Shown: positions 35,830 through 48,502, numbered from the stretch's first letter. The stretch: DNA of 64,000 nucleotides from Cycas panzhihuaensis (GCA_023213395.1 CM041465.1:5270001-5334000), one strand, 5' to 3'. Numbers and translations are program-made. The notes: a model not told the origin generated them from the letters alone.

Positions 35830-36450
35830 CATTAATTATCCTACTTGGGTCTTAAATATAGATCTTGTCACAAAGAAGAATGACTCAATTTGTACTTGCA
35901 TGGACTTTAGAAATATCAATAAAGCATGTCATAAAGATAAATTTCCTTTACCTTTTATTGTTCAAATTATCATAAGGGCTTTTGATTTTAATATTATGTT
36001 TCTTATAAATGGTTTCTTTGGCTATAACTAGATTCGAATTTCCTAATCTGATCATCATAAAATAACATTTACTATACCTTGGGATTTAATTTATTACAAA
36101 GTGATGTCCTTTTGTATAAAAATCATAGGTGCTATACATCGATGATCCATGCAACTTACTTTTAATGATCTCATTAAGAAAATCATTAAGATTTATGTTG
36201 GTGACATATTAGGCCTCTCACATATACATGAAGATTGCATTTGTGACCTTTGCTTGATATTTGAATATTTATGTAAATATTCTATTCATCTTAATCCAAC
36301 TAAATATATGTTTGTTATCATGACAAGTAAACTCTTATGTTTTATTATTTTATATTATGGAATTTACCCCGACCTTGATAAGGTGAAAGGCATTTTGGAG
36401 ATGCCATCACCTAAAAAAAAAAAAAAAAACTTTCTTAGAGCATCTTGATT
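35830..36450 (+). pseudogene. Gypsy G reverse transcriptase remnant
   Basis: Reads 'CTCMDFRNINKACHKDKFPL' (35893-35950), 'GYN-IRIS' and 'ITFTIPW', then 'IKIYVGDILGLSHI' where the catalytic box is YVGD (36194-36205) instead of YVDD, and 'CKYSIHLNPTKYMF'. The 99-residue open stretch 36149-36448 carries the last part. A run of A at 36413-36430 interrupts the frame after 'VKGILEMPSP'. Confidence 0.75.
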
Positions 36451-36899
36451 TATTATGACATTTCCTTAAAGAATTTGCTTTCATCGTGTGACCTCTCAAA
36501 CACCACCTTAAGAAGGATACACCATTTGTTTAGACCTCTAAAGTTTAATAGGCCTTTGAATCAATTAAAACAAACTTTGATATCTACACCACTATTAGTA
36601 CCACCTTGATTTGATTGGCTTGTTTTTCTATTTACATCTACCACTAAAACTTTGTTAGGGGGATGCTTGCCTAGAAGGATAATTCAACTAATGAGAGAGC
36701 TATCTACTTCATCAGTCAAACTTTAGTATTAACTAAACTAAACTATAATTGGATAGAGAAACATTATATAGTTTGGTCTTCATAATAAAGAAGCTTAGGC
36801 ATTATCTTTTCAAAAATATCACACATGTCATAGTCTAAACTGACCCTCTTTGTTAATGGGTACTGATAAATCTAAAAAGGGAATGGTAGTCATTGAGTA

Positions 36900-37203
36900 A
36901 TTAGATGATATATCTCCCTATAATCATGAGGATGATCTTATTAATGATTAGTTTCTATATAGACATTTATTTTATATCGATATTTTATAATTTCATGATT
37001 AGTAGAAATACATTATTCTTTATTTGTAAGGCTAAGATCTTGAAGGAAGAGGCCTTAAAGTTATCTTCAACCTAGTATTTGTAACATAAGGAGAATAAAT
37101 AGATGTAAATAAAAATAAGGAGGTCAAATTAATTAAGCCTCTAAAATCACTCTCTCTTCATTTATATATTCATCATGCATTACATAAGTTGTTGCCTTAT
37201 ATA
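36900..37203. other. Left flank of copia A; possible piece of copia E's LTR
   Basis: No gene. The last bases before copia A are ATATA, the counterpart of ACATA after its 3' LTR. Because E's 3' LTR on the other side of A has no clear outer end, its missing part could lie here (around 37140-37203); this is inference. Confidence 0.4.
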
Positions 37204-37686
<483 letters not shown>

Positions 37687-37698
37687 TGGTATCAGAGC
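37687..37698 (+). other. Primer binding site of copia A (initiator-Met tRNA)
   Basis: TGGTATCAGAGC follows the LTR directly and is the standard plant copia primer site, complementary to the 3' end of initiator methionine tRNA. Confidence 0.92.
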
Positions 37699-39640
37699 TA
37701 TTACATGCTCTATTTGGTATTATTTTGAGAAACAAGTGAGAAATGTAGGTTTATTTGCCCATAATGACACCTTGTTCCCATACCTTTTTAAGTTTTTTCT
37801 TAATATTAGGTGGCCTCTAGTTAATCTAAAGCCACTGCTGGTGATTTTGAGATCATATTAGTGTGCATGTGCTAAGTTTCATGCTTGTTGCAGACCACAC
37901 AACTCATGGTTCCTGTTTTGGTTGAAATCACCCTATTTTGGCCATTTTTTCAACCTTAACTTGTTTGTGTAAGCTATATCTTGCATCCAAACAAAGTTAT
38001 GTAAATTCCAATTGTCCTCTAAGGATTCTCAGGCCCTTTTATAGGTAGTTTCATGGAGTTCTCTGAGTTTGATTGTCTGTTTATAGCCCCAGGCATCCAT
38101 ATGACTCTGTGAGCTTTTGTGACTTTGTTTGAGACTATTAATCACTAGTGCAGTTTTGTTTGAGCTCAAAAGGAGGTGTTGTAGTATTAATATCCATTTT
38201 CTATCAAGATTAGAGCTTATGTAAAGAGATTTAGAGCTTATTTAGCCTCCATTCTTTGTGGAGAGGTGCACATAGGTTGTGGAAGTCATATAGCCTTTTT
38301 TCATATAAAAGGTTTAATATTTTTATCTTACATTTTATAAAATTCATAAAAAATTTAAATGGATTTGATTTGGTGACTTAAATTTATATCTAAGCCCCCT
38401 CTTTTGATCATATTCTAAATTCATATAACTCTTTTTTTAGCTAAAAAGACACAGGTCTTAAATAAACTTAACTATCTTTTATATTTTTTATATTTGCTAA
38501 ACGTTTATTCCATATTTCATTGTGATTTGAAGTCTACAACCCCATTAACTCTTTAATAGGTGGTCACATGTTATAGTTTCATGATTGAGGGCTAACTTGA
38601 AAAGGGGCTTAAGCCCAATCTTCATTTTTTTCAACTTATAAAGAGTACTTATTACAATTTCTTTCATAATTTTCCAACTAGGAGTTAGAATTAGGTGTTG
38701 TCTAAACCATTAGAAAGACAACTCAAAGGGATATAGTTTAAAATTAGTTTAAGCTTGATTTGAGTTTAGTTTATAGGAGTTATAACTTACTAAATTTGGG
38801 TAAATTTTTAAGCATTCTTAAGCTTTCTTTCATCACTTGAAGGCTTAAACTCAAATTTTTATAAGACTCTTTGTTACTTTATGCTATTGTTGATTACTAG
38901 TTAACTATTCTAATCTACTTTTTAAGCTAATAAAGTGCTTGTGGTTGGTTTTTTATAGGTGTTCTCCTGGAGATTAAGGTGGACCTTTTTGGTGCAAGCC
39001 CCTCTCAAAGAGTTATAAACCCTTTAATTTCTTTTTAAGTTTTATATTTCCTTTCTTTTTTTAGCTTTTCTTATTAAAAAGAATCATTGTTTTTAAGTAA
39101 CTCACCTTAAAATCAATATTTAACTTGAAACATTAATCAAGATTATCCAAAATTAACAAGACAACTATACCTGCCTTGCAAGGCTAATGGTTAGGACTCC
39201 TAAAGTTGCCACTCTACATATGTCTTTAGGATTTCTCTAATTTGTTAAGGAAACCATTGGCTATAAGGTGTATAAAATGGCATGTTGAAGTGAACAACTA
39301 TCCTTTGGTGATTAGAGATTAGGCTAGACCTAGAGAGGGTGAGTGCCTTGGTTATTAATTTCTTATCGCTAGATCTGTCACTAGGCATAAGTTCGGTGCA
39401 AGTGGATCTATAAATTAAGGGGATATTTAACCTTTATAGCAACCCATATATTAAGGTATATAGAGCCTTAAGCTCATGTACTAGTATATATGGTTTTTGG
39501 TTTACCACTTGTGGGCGAGCACCACTAGATATAATAGTAACCGAGAGCTTTCTTGGAGACCCTAAAACTTAAAACTCTAGATTAGTAGCCCTAGGTAGAA
39601 TAGTATACAAGCCCTTAAAGCTTAAAAACTAAAATTAAAA
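37699..39640 (+). other. Long untranslated leader of copia A
   Basis: About 1.9 kb without a coding frame between primer site and gag. The distal part (about 39165-39590) is shared with copia E on the other strand (63160-63600) and partly with copia C (32455-32638). It includes an identical 18-base word at 39336-39353 (AGGGTGAGTGCCTTGGTT). The proximal 1.4 kb has no match that I could see in the window. Confidence 0.65.
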
Positions 39641-40908
39641 GACACTTAGAAATGGAATTATGAATGTTGTTATCAAACACAATCAAACTTAATGGCCTCA
39701 ACAACTTTATTCTTTAAAAGAAATAAGTAAACGGCCTAGTCATTATAAATGACTATTGGGCCTATGTCAATGGTGATATACCCTTACCTAGACTAACCTA
39801 AGACCCCAATGACTCTAGTATTATAATTCAACCAAATCCTATTGTCCTATATAACTTTAAACTTAAGGATAACATAATCTTATCCTTCTTCCACTTAGCA
39901 TTAGAAGACCAAGTGGACTAAAACATAGAAATAACTAAAACCTCTCATAAAGCATAGGCCATCCTTTATACTCTCTATGAGAGAAAAGATAATTCAATAT
40001 TCTTAACTCTTAAAGTATATCTTTTTATTATGCTCTTTGTAAGAAACATTACTGACTATTTAATTGAAGTAAAGACCATTAGAAATTAATTAATAATCTT
40101 AGGAGAACCTCCTTTAGATAGATATTATATTTAGTATTCTCAATATTCTCCTAATAGAAAATAATAGCTTCACTTCTAAACTCCATGATAACTACACTAA
40201 AATAGATTTTATTACCTTTGAGGGACTCCTACTAAGAAAAGAAAACATTCTCAATCAACTAGGGGTAACATCTACCTCTGACTTAGTCCTTACATTTATA
40301 GCCCAAAACTTAGAGAGGGGCAAGACTATACAATGGCCAGTTCAGTAGGCTAGTCAACTTCAAAGTCTTACTTAATAATTAGACTCTTTAATCATCTCTC
40401 AAGAGCTAAATTAGTTACTAACTTGATATTAACCATATCAGGTTGACATATCCTCATACTAAGGTTAATAACCTTAATAGTTCCAACAATTGCCACAGCT
40501 TCAAATAAAAAAGAATCAATAGAATAGACTAAATATCACTTTCTTATACTATAGGAAAATTGGTCACTTTACTATTGAATGTAAGAGATGTTAGTCTAAT
40601 CTACAAATGTTGCAAAATCAAGGGAGCCAAACTTATGGGCCTAACTTCTAACAAGCAACCCCATATTATTAATAAGCAACCCTATTTTATCTATAAGGAG
40701 CACCCAACTTTTAACAAGATGTACAAAGCTATCAATAATATGGACCAAGTTACCAATAAGGAGGATCAAACCCCCAATTAGGAGCCCCTTATCCATAACA
40801 AGGAGAATCCATTCTATAATAAGGGTCCCTTTACATCCAACAAGGAGGCCCTATTCCATAATAAAGAGGTCCTATCTATCCATAAGAAGTACCATCATTT
40901 TAACAATT
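39640..40908 (+). pseudogene. Copia A gag, 5' part (interrupted by copia B)
   Basis: The frame reads 'KLKDNIILSFFHLALEDQV' (39870-39925), 'AILYTLYERKDNSIFLTLKV' (39960-40020) and 'RNITDYLIEVKTIRN' (40042-40085), typical of copia Gag. The CCHC knuckle at 40538-40580 reads F-L-Y-Y-R-K-I-G-H-F-T-I-E-C, with the first two Cys replaced by Phe and Tyr. A Gly/Pro/Tyr/Gln-rich tail follows with many Gln codons now TAA/TAG. Copia B was inserted in this tail at 40909. Confidence 0.75.
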
Positions 40909-40913
40909 AGGCC
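40909..40913 (+). repeat. Target site duplication of copia B, left copy
   Basis: AGGCC, repeated exactly at 48498-48502 on the other side of copia B. Confidence 0.92.
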
Positions 40914-41372
40914 TGAAAGAATGGGTAACATGCACAATACCACAGGATCAAAAAATTAACATACATAGGAAGAATGAGACATTGCACATGTACACAGTAT
41001 TTGACATGTAGAAAACCCCTTCTAGGGAAGACAAACCACCTTACTAATCTAAGATTTTATTAATTACAAAAACTATACATAAAACCTTAATGAATATACC
41101 CTCTACATACAATAACCAACCTTTAAAACATGCTTTGGATAACTTCTTAGATTCTCGAAACCATTCCTAAAATCTAGAAGAGGCTATTTGTAGCAAGAGA
41201 GGTTTATTGAAATGGGCAGTTGCGCATTTCAATGACCTTCACATAATTATTAAATATTAACATAAACTTTCTAACATTAAACCTTTAAATCACTTAAATT
41301 TATATTTACACATGTGACATAAAGATAGCATAAAGTAACAATATTATAAAACTAACATCAATATTCCTAACA
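40914..41372 (-). repeat. 3' LTR of copia B
   Basis: 459 bp. Minus-strand start TGTTAGGAATATTGATG at 41372 and end ..TTCTTTCA at 40914. Partner of 48038-48497. Confidence 0.95.
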
Positions 41373-41383
41373 TCCCCCTTTAA
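41373..41383 (-). other. Polypurine tract of copia B
   Basis: Minus-strand TTAAAGGGGGA, directly abutting the LTR TG; identical to that of copia D. Confidence 0.9.
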
Positions 41384-41399
41384 TATTATCTTTTATATA

Positions 41400-42960
41400 A
41401 TATATAAAAAGAAGGTCTTCATCATGTTGATCCCCCTTTGATGGAGACTTTTTTTATCTTTAACAAATCTCGCAGGTTAAGAAACTTGACTTCAGTCAAA
41501 GATTTGGTAAGTATATCATCAACTTATAGATTTGTAGGACAATAAGACAAATAAACAATATTATCAGTAACAAGATTACGAATAAAATGCTAATGTAATT
41601 CTATGTGTTTAGTTCTAGAATGTGCAACTCGATTTGTAGCAATAGTAATAGCACATTGATTATCAACTTTAAGTTCCATAGAAGAGTTAGAAGACAAACC
41701 AATTTCAGTTAGGAGAGATTTGAGACAAAGTGCTTCTTTGCTTGCTTCAATAAGTGCTTAATATTTAGCTTTAGTTGTTGATAAAGATAAAGCCTATATT
41801 TTTTTACTAGACTAAGTAATAGGTGAAGAATCTAGAAAAATACATAACCTACAGTGGACTTATGGTCATTTGTGTCACCTGCCCAATCTGAATCAGTATA
41901 CCCTATTAAGGTTAGAGGTTTACTATAGGAATTATAAGTTAGTCCATAAAAAATAGTGTTTTGAAGATATCAAAGTATACGTTTAACAGCTTTCCAATGT
42001 GATTCATGTGGTTTTTGCATATAACGTGAATATAAAGCAACATCATAAGATATATTAGGTTGAGTATGAGTTAAATAAATAAGATTGCCAATAAGCTGCC
42101 TATATAAGGTTGGATCACATAAGGGTGTAGAATAATCAGTAGATAGTTTTACTCCCGATTGTAATAGATTAGGTCTAAAATATATTTTCTGTGTTAAACT
42201 ATTTGATTAGGTCTAAACTATATTTTGGTTGGGATATAGTTATTTTTGAATCATGTTGGTAAATTTGTAATCCGATAAAATAGTGTAGAAGACCTAGATC
42301 GATCATTTTAAATTTATTCATTAAAGTAGTTTTTAAGTGATGAATGTTGTTAGTTGAGGATCTTGTGATGATGATATCATCGACATACATGATTAAAATG
42401 GTAAGATTCTTATTTTCACGTTTAAAATAAAGATTTGGATCACTAATACATATGGTGTATCTAATTTGAATTAGATAATAATCAACTTTTGTGTACCAAG
42501 CTCAAGGAGCTTGTTTTAATCCATAGATTGATTTCTTTAGTTTATAAACTAAATTAGGATTGTTAATAAAACTAAGTGGTTGAGTCATGTAGATCTCTTA
42601 TTTGAGATCACCATTCAGAAAAGTGCTCTTTACATCCATTTGATGGATTTTCTAACCAAATTTAGCTGCTAGAGCAATAATTATTTTAATCATATTCATC
42701 TTTGTAACATGGGCAAAGGTTTCATTATAATCTATGTCATCGATTCGAGAAAATTCTTTTACAACTAGGCGAGCTTTATGCTTTTCAACTACGCCTGTTG
42801 AGTTGTATTTGGTTCTATAAACCCATTTACAATCAACTATGTTTTTTCTTGGTGGGAGTGGTATGAGTTCCCAAGTTGAATTCTTGTTTAAAGCATCAAA
42901 TTCAACTCGCATGGCTTCTTGCCATACATGATTGTTACTAGCTTATTTAAAGGTTTTTGG
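41400..42960 (-). pseudogene. Copia B reverse transcriptase and RNase H remnant
   Basis: The RT start is in the open stretch 42652-42912 ('NSTWELIPLPPRKNIVDCKW', 'YRTKYNSTGVVEKHKARLVV'). The catalytic part is in 42199-42390 ('MYVDDIIITRSS', then 'MIDLGLLHYFIGLQIYQ'), with YVDD intact (42376-42387). RNase H (41400-41980) shows 'DSDWAGD' at about 41880-41900. Several stops replace Trp and Gln codons between these parts. Copia RT and RNase H copy the element RNA into cDNA. Confidence 0.88.
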
Positions 42961-43479
42961 ATCATCGTTGGCCATTATTTTAGCTATTAATGCATAGTTA
43001 GCATGTAATTTTTGAGCATATGTTCTTATGATATATGAAGGATTACCTACACCAGATCCAGCATCAGAAAGTATTTTCTTTGCCCATATGGGCTGTTTGT
43101 TAGTAACTATTTCTGTAGTAATAAGTTGAGTTGAGGAGCTAGCTTGAGAAGAAGAATATGTTCTAGTTGATTCAGATAGAGTCCAATTCTAGACTTGAGT
43201 AGATAAATATTCTATAATTTCAGGGTCAACTTATTTGTTAGAGGGGTTAACCACAGAAGTGTTAGTTAATATATTTTCAGTCGAAAGTTCTACATAGGTA
43301 GAGGTTGAAGAAGATTCTTCTTCATCAAATATTATGTCACGCAAAATTAAAATTTGATGCCTGACTAGATCCAAAAGTCTGCATGCTTTACCTTCCTCGT
43401 CGTATCCAATGAAGATATATTGTTGACTTTTAGGATCTAGTTTCTTACGTTTTTCTTTGGGAATGTGTTCCCATGCAAT

Positions 43480-44250
43480 ACTTGTAAAAATTCATAGATG
43501 ATTAATTGAGGGTTTTCGTCTAGACCACTTTTGTTTTGGAGTAACATTTTATAAACATTTAGTAGGTAAATAATTTAAAAGATAATTAGAGCAGACACTG
43601 CTTCTGCCCACAACTTTAGGTCAAGATTCTTTGCATGTAACATGCAACGAGTCATCTGAATAAGAGTACGATTCTTGCATTTAGCAACACCATTTTGCTG
43701 AGGAGTATAGGCAACAGAATATTAAAATTAAATTTCGTGCTTCTTACAGAAGGAAGTGAATTTACCACTTAAGTATTCTTTGGCATTATCAGATCTGAAG
43801 ATTTTAATTTTTGAGTTTGATTGATTTTCTACAAGTGTTTTAAATTCAGTGAAAATGTCAAACACTTGATTGCAAGTTTTGAGTGTGTATACCTAATATT
43901 TTCTCAAAATATCATTAATAAACGTGACAAAATAATGAGAGCTAGAATATGAGGTTATATGAAACGGTCCACATATATCAGAGTGAACAAGTTCAAGTGG
44001 AACTTTCACTCTAAATTGAGTTTTATGTGGAAAAAGATCCATGTGTTGCTTACTTGTTACATAAGCTTCGCAAATACCATAAACATTATTTAAAGATGGA
44101 AGACCATAAACTATGTCATGTCTTTTTAGGTATTGAAGTTTGCCATAACTAGTATGGCTAAATCATGCATGCCATAATTTATTGACTCACTCAGATTTGG
44201 CTATAAAGGTACTAAAGGACTTTGCTTTGTTATTTTATAAACTCATTAAA
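43480..44250 (-). pseudogene. Copia B integrase remnant
   Basis: The C-terminal core reads 'YTPQQNGVAKCKNR' (about 43665-43710). The family has NGVAERKNR, so the catalytic Glu is Lys and an Arg is Cys, both consistent with transitions. Upstream the zinc-binding and first catalytic parts (43900-44240) are recognisable in broken frames. Confidence 0.82.
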
Positions 44251-44336
44251 CTATAGAGACCTGTACTATGATTAACAGGTCCAGAGGTAATACGTTTGAA
44301 TTTATTGAATGGTTCTTTAATAATAAATTTATCTTT

Positions 44337-45637
44337 CTAAAATTTGACAACAAGGTCTTTCTGGCAAATTTGGTAAATAGAGAGTAGGTTTGGTAATAAA
44401 TAAGGTACGTAGAAGACGTCCTTGATTGAACTGTCTTTTAAAGTGACATCACCTGATCCTTTTACTTTAAGTTGGGCTCTACTTCCAAAAGAAATCTCTT
44501 CTTCAGAGTTAGTTTCAGATTGATAAGTGGATAAAATTTTTTGGTGTCTTGTCATGTGATGGGATGCACTAGAGTCAAGGATCCATTGTTGTGGTTGATT
44601 AGTTGGAGCAACAAATGCAAAAGTTGTTACCGTTAGAGAACGATTATGAGATTGTAGTCAATTTTGTGGTTGAGATTATGGTCGATTTTGTAATCCCTTA
44701 GAAGCTTTCCATGCTTCTGAAGCTATTCTACTTCTGCAGACGTCAATAATATGACAATTTTTATGGCAGTAGGTATAACTAATGCTCTGAGAAGGATTAA
44801 TAGTGTTTCAATTTGAAAAAGATTGATTGGAAGTATTCTGATATTTAGATGGACCAGAATACTTAATATTATTTTGAGAGTTAGGAGGTGAACCTCTATG
44901 AGGTTTCTAGAATTTTGGATTACTATTGAAATTGTTCTAATATTTATTTTTATTTTGAGGCTTAGTTTTGGAAAATAAATCTTGAGAGGAATCTTTCAAT
45001 ATTCTTGTTTGAATTAACATCATTTGATGTTCTATCAATTGGTTTGTCAACTGATTAAAAGTTATAGGAGGATTGCCAGCTTATTGTCTGGCGGTTTAAA
45101 AAAAATTAAAATGTTTTGGTAATTTGTTTATTGCAAGATGAACGAGCGTATCGTCATCTTTAACATGTATAACTATTTGTTCATCATCACCTAGTTTAAT
45201 TTTGATTTTAATACAGTTACCTAGGTCTTTATTGATTAGTTGAATTTTAGATAAAAAATCTTCGACTTTAGAAAAATCATTATATTAAGATCATACAATT
45301 GCTATTCTAAGACAACCAATTGATGTGTGTTGACCTTATCATATTCCTCCTTAAGAGTATTCTAGACAGTAGCTAGATTGTCTATTTTAGAGAATTGTTG
45401 ACTGATTTATGATGAAAGTGAGTTCAGCATGGTGCTAAGGGCTAAATCTGAGTTCATCAGATATACCATATAGCTTTCTGAAGTTGCATCAGTTGGCTTT
45501 TTAAATTCACCTATTACATATCACCATATCTTTTACTGTTTAAGCTGATGGGATATGCGATTCCTCTAGTCAACATAGTTTGAGTCGGTTAGAATTGGAA
45601 TCAGAATACAGGTGGTTGTCCCTGGTATTAGTGCCAT
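44337..45637 (-). pseudogene. Copia B gag and protease remnant
   Basis: Gag begins at the ATG of 45637 ('MALIPGTTT') and continues 'LTDSNYVD-RNRISHQLK', 'ESYMVYLMNSDLALSTML'; the Trp in D-R is TAG. The knuckle (44725-44770) reads Y-T-Y-C-H-K-N-C-H-I-I-D-V-C, with the first Cys now Tyr. The protease box is WILDSSASHHMT (44565-44600): Asp and Ser kept, Gly changed to Ser. The open stretch 44337-44555 covers the region after the protease box ('KDSSIKDVFYVPYLLPNLLS'). Confidence 0.85.
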
Positions 45638-45639
45638 AT

Positions 45640-48025
45640 TGGGAATTGTAAAAAATAATTAAAGCTCAAACGATTTTGAAGATCTAGATGAATAAGTATA
45701 GGTGAAAAAAGTCATATAAAGAATTTACCAAATATTAGAGTAATCATATTAACATTTCACAGACATGTTTAAAAAAAAACTGAAAATCATAATTGAATAC
45801 CTTTCCCTTAAAAAAGAATTAAATGTTCCCCTTTTTTGAAAAATTAAAAGTCCCCTTAATATTGTTGAAAAAATAATTTACTTATTTAATTAAGCAAAGT
45901 AATGATGAAGGTGTTATGACAAGAAAAAAAATTTAAAAAAATGTTTAAATGGTTCTCCTTTAGAGAAGAGGAAAGAGTTACTCACTTAAGATGTCTTTTT
46001 AAAGTATTAGAGATAAGTTTGAGAGAGGGGATGAATAGGAGACTATAAAAACTAAGAGAAGAAGGAAAGAATAATTTGGTCTTTTCAAATGATTAAATTT
46101 TTAATATAATGAACACATATCTTTTAGAGAGGGGATTAAAGAAGGCTTTATGTCAACATTCAAATGAAGTAATAGAGGGGGCTAATTTAACATTGAAAAA
46201 TGTAGTTAGGGAGGGTGATTAAAATAAATGTAACAAAGGAGGGTTTAATGTAATAATCAATAAATGTATTGTATTATAAGAAGGGGGAGAAATTAAAGTA
46301 TATAGGGGTTGGTTTATTTTAATTACCCTAGGATCAATATAATGTAAAAAAAATTATTTTGATTTAGCCTAAAGTTGATTAGGCTTAATTTAAAAAAGTA
46401 TATATATATATATACATAAGATTGAGAGAGGGTTAATTTTAATAATAAAGAATATAGTTAAGGGGAGGTATATTGATTTAAATTTAAAATGTAGTAAAGT
46501 TTTGATTATTAAAAAGTAATAAGGGTAGAGGGTTAATTTTATTTTGTAGATCAAATGTTATAAGGGGGGATTTAATAAAATGTGGGGGGGGGGGGAATGA
46601 CAAAAACCCTACCTGTAGCGGCTCCACTTCGATGATGGCTAGTTGCATATCCTCTTCGACTAGTTCTTTGGCAATGAACAACATTCTCTTATCGAGATGT
46701 CACCTCCTACAATGATGCTGTTTCATAATTTCTACTTAGCATTCGTCTTTGGCTTGGCATTGGGAGTTTTTATCTTTTTGTACCTCTGTCTTCAAGTCAA
46801 GGATTATTAAGTGGTAGATAAATAGGTATGTCACGGTTGTGAAGGTTAAAACAAGGCACCTAAGGTTTATTAGGAACGACTTCTCTTCATAATTACGACC
46901 GCGCTGGCGACTCTGTCTGGTTCTTTCCTGCTTTGAGTCACTCCATCGAAGACACTGGCTAAAGGTGGCTTGGTTGATCGAAGACACTGGCTAAAGGTGG
47001 CTTGGTTGACATATTTAACTTCCAGGTTAGTGCTGATTTGAGTAGCTATGAAGGCATTAAACCCTGGATGGTGTTTTAGAAATAAGAGCGGTGAGGGTTT
47101 AGCGATGATCATTGGAAAATCTCTCTGGATACAAGTTTGATGGCTTCGGTTCTTCATCGGCAAAGTGATGGCATCTGAATTAGATTTAAGCCATACCATC
47201 CGTGGGGCTGGAAGGATTTTTGAAGTCTTTAACTTTTTTATACTACAGGTCTTTGTTGATTGTGTATTCTTTCACCATTAGTTTACTTCTATAATCTTAG
47301 GATCTGCATAATCTAGAGGAACTCTTTTGTGTAGAAATGATTTCAATTTCTATTTGTACTGGTTGGTGAGCCAAAGGTCTGTAAGTCTCAGTCTCAAAAG
47401 ACACAGGATGTCCTGTTCGTTCCCATACTATCATCGTCCTGCCATTTCTGTTATAATATATAATTCTAGAGACATCATTGAAGTGACTTTATTCAGCTTT
47501 GTGATGGCTTTATAATCCATACCATTTATTTAGCATCACATGCGTATGCATTTGAGTGATCGCTTTGACTTTCTACTGGTTTCTGGCACAGCCTTATCAA
47601 TGAAGTCCTTAACAATGATACAATCAGATTGAAGCTTACAAAATCTTAGGTCTTTCTGTGATACTAAATTCCATATGATGGGAGGTTAGGGGCAACAATA
47701 GAGGGAAAGCTCATATCAGGTCTATTTTCAGGACCCTTGCCCACATGAAATGATGCTAAACAAACAACTTTCTATCTATGTGTTGCTACAAGCATCTACC
47801 CCAAGAATTTTCTACGAGTGTCTCAGCCTGCCTACTGTTCATTGGATTCAACTAGGATTGTGGATGTGTAGTGGTTCAATTCTAGAGAATTCAACACTAT
47901 CTTCTAGAATCGCCTCTAAACATGAGAAATAACGATAATAGCACATGATAGCAAGTGTAGATTGATAGCAGAAAAGAAACATAAAAACAGTAATGTTGAT
48001 GGAGAATCACAGGTGCTGGGATTGT
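45640..48025 (-). other. 2.4-kb leader of copia B with unidentified, less AT-rich core
   Basis: Between primer site and gag lies a leader far longer than usual for copia elements. The gag-proximal kilobase is AT-rich. The core (46600-47560) is more balanced and has open stretches on the minus strand, the longest 109 codons (46870-47199, 'NRSHQTCIQRDFPMIIAKPS'), that I cannot assign. A G12 run (46584-46595) and a 32-bp tandem duplication lie within. It could be captured host DNA, an earlier insertion, or a genuine leader; the sequence alone does not decide. Confidence 0.5.
46946..47009. repeat. Perfect 32-bp tandem duplication in copia B's leader
   Basis: Unit beginning TCGAAGACACTGGCTAAAGG at 46946-46977 is repeated without change at 46978-47009. 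Because the copies are identical while the host element has decayed, the duplication is likely recent. Confidence 0.95.
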
Positions 48026-48037
48026 GCTATGATACCA
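48026..48037 (-). other. Primer binding site of copia B
   Basis: Minus-strand TGGTATCATAGC, one base different from the standard TGGTATCAGAGC used by copia A; directly next to the LTR. Confidence 0.9.
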
Positions 48038-48497
48038 TGAAAAAATGGGTAACATGCACACTACCATAGGATAAAAAAATTAACATACATAGGTAGAATA
48101 AGACATTGCACATGTACATAGTATTTGACAGGTGGAAAACCCCTTCTAGGGAAGAAAACCCACTTCACTAATCTAAGATTTTATTAATTTCAAAAACTAT
48201 ACATAAAACCTTAATGAATATACCCTCTACGTACAATAAACCAGCCTTTGAAACAAGCTTTGGATAACTTCCTAGATTCTTGGAACCATTCATAGAATCT
48301 AGGAGAGGCTATTTGTAGCAAGAGAGGTTCGTTCAAATGGGCAGTTACATATTTCAACGACCTTCACATAATGATTAAATATTAACATAAACTTTCTAAT
48401 ATTAAACCTTTAAATCACTTAAATTTATATTTACACATGTGACATAAAGATAGTATAAAGTAACAACATTATAACTCTAACATTAATATTCCTAACA
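48038..48497 (-). repeat. 5' LTR of copia B
   Basis: 460 bp, aligned along its full length to 40914-41372 with roughly 40 differences by eye; starts at 48497 on the minus strand. Confidence 0.95.
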
Positions 48498-48502
48498 AGG
48501 CC
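48498..48502 (+). repeat. Target site duplication of copia B, right copy
   Basis: AGGCC, identical to 40909-40913. Confidence 0.92.

Larger units (their letters stand above)
33240..36900 (+). mobile_element. Ty3/gypsy remnant G
   Basis: Gag, protease, reverse transcriptase and part of RNase H follow each other on the plus strand. No LTR, primer site or integrase is recognisable. Codons are heavily decayed and AT-rich. It is a different family from the chromovirus at 7.7-10.6 kb, judging from its protease box and weak RT similarity. Confidence 0.75.
40914..48497 (-). mobile_element. Ty1/copia element B, complete but degenerate, nested in copia A
   Basis: LTRs at both ends (about 90% identical by eye), polypurine tract, primer site and perfect 5-bp target duplication define the element exactly: 7,584 bp, minus strand. 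Order on that strand: LTR, primer site, 2.4-kb leader, gag, knuckle, protease, integrase, RT, RNase H, LTR. Related to copia D. YVDD is kept, but the protease Gly and integrase Glu are lost and stops are frequent. Confidence 0.95.
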
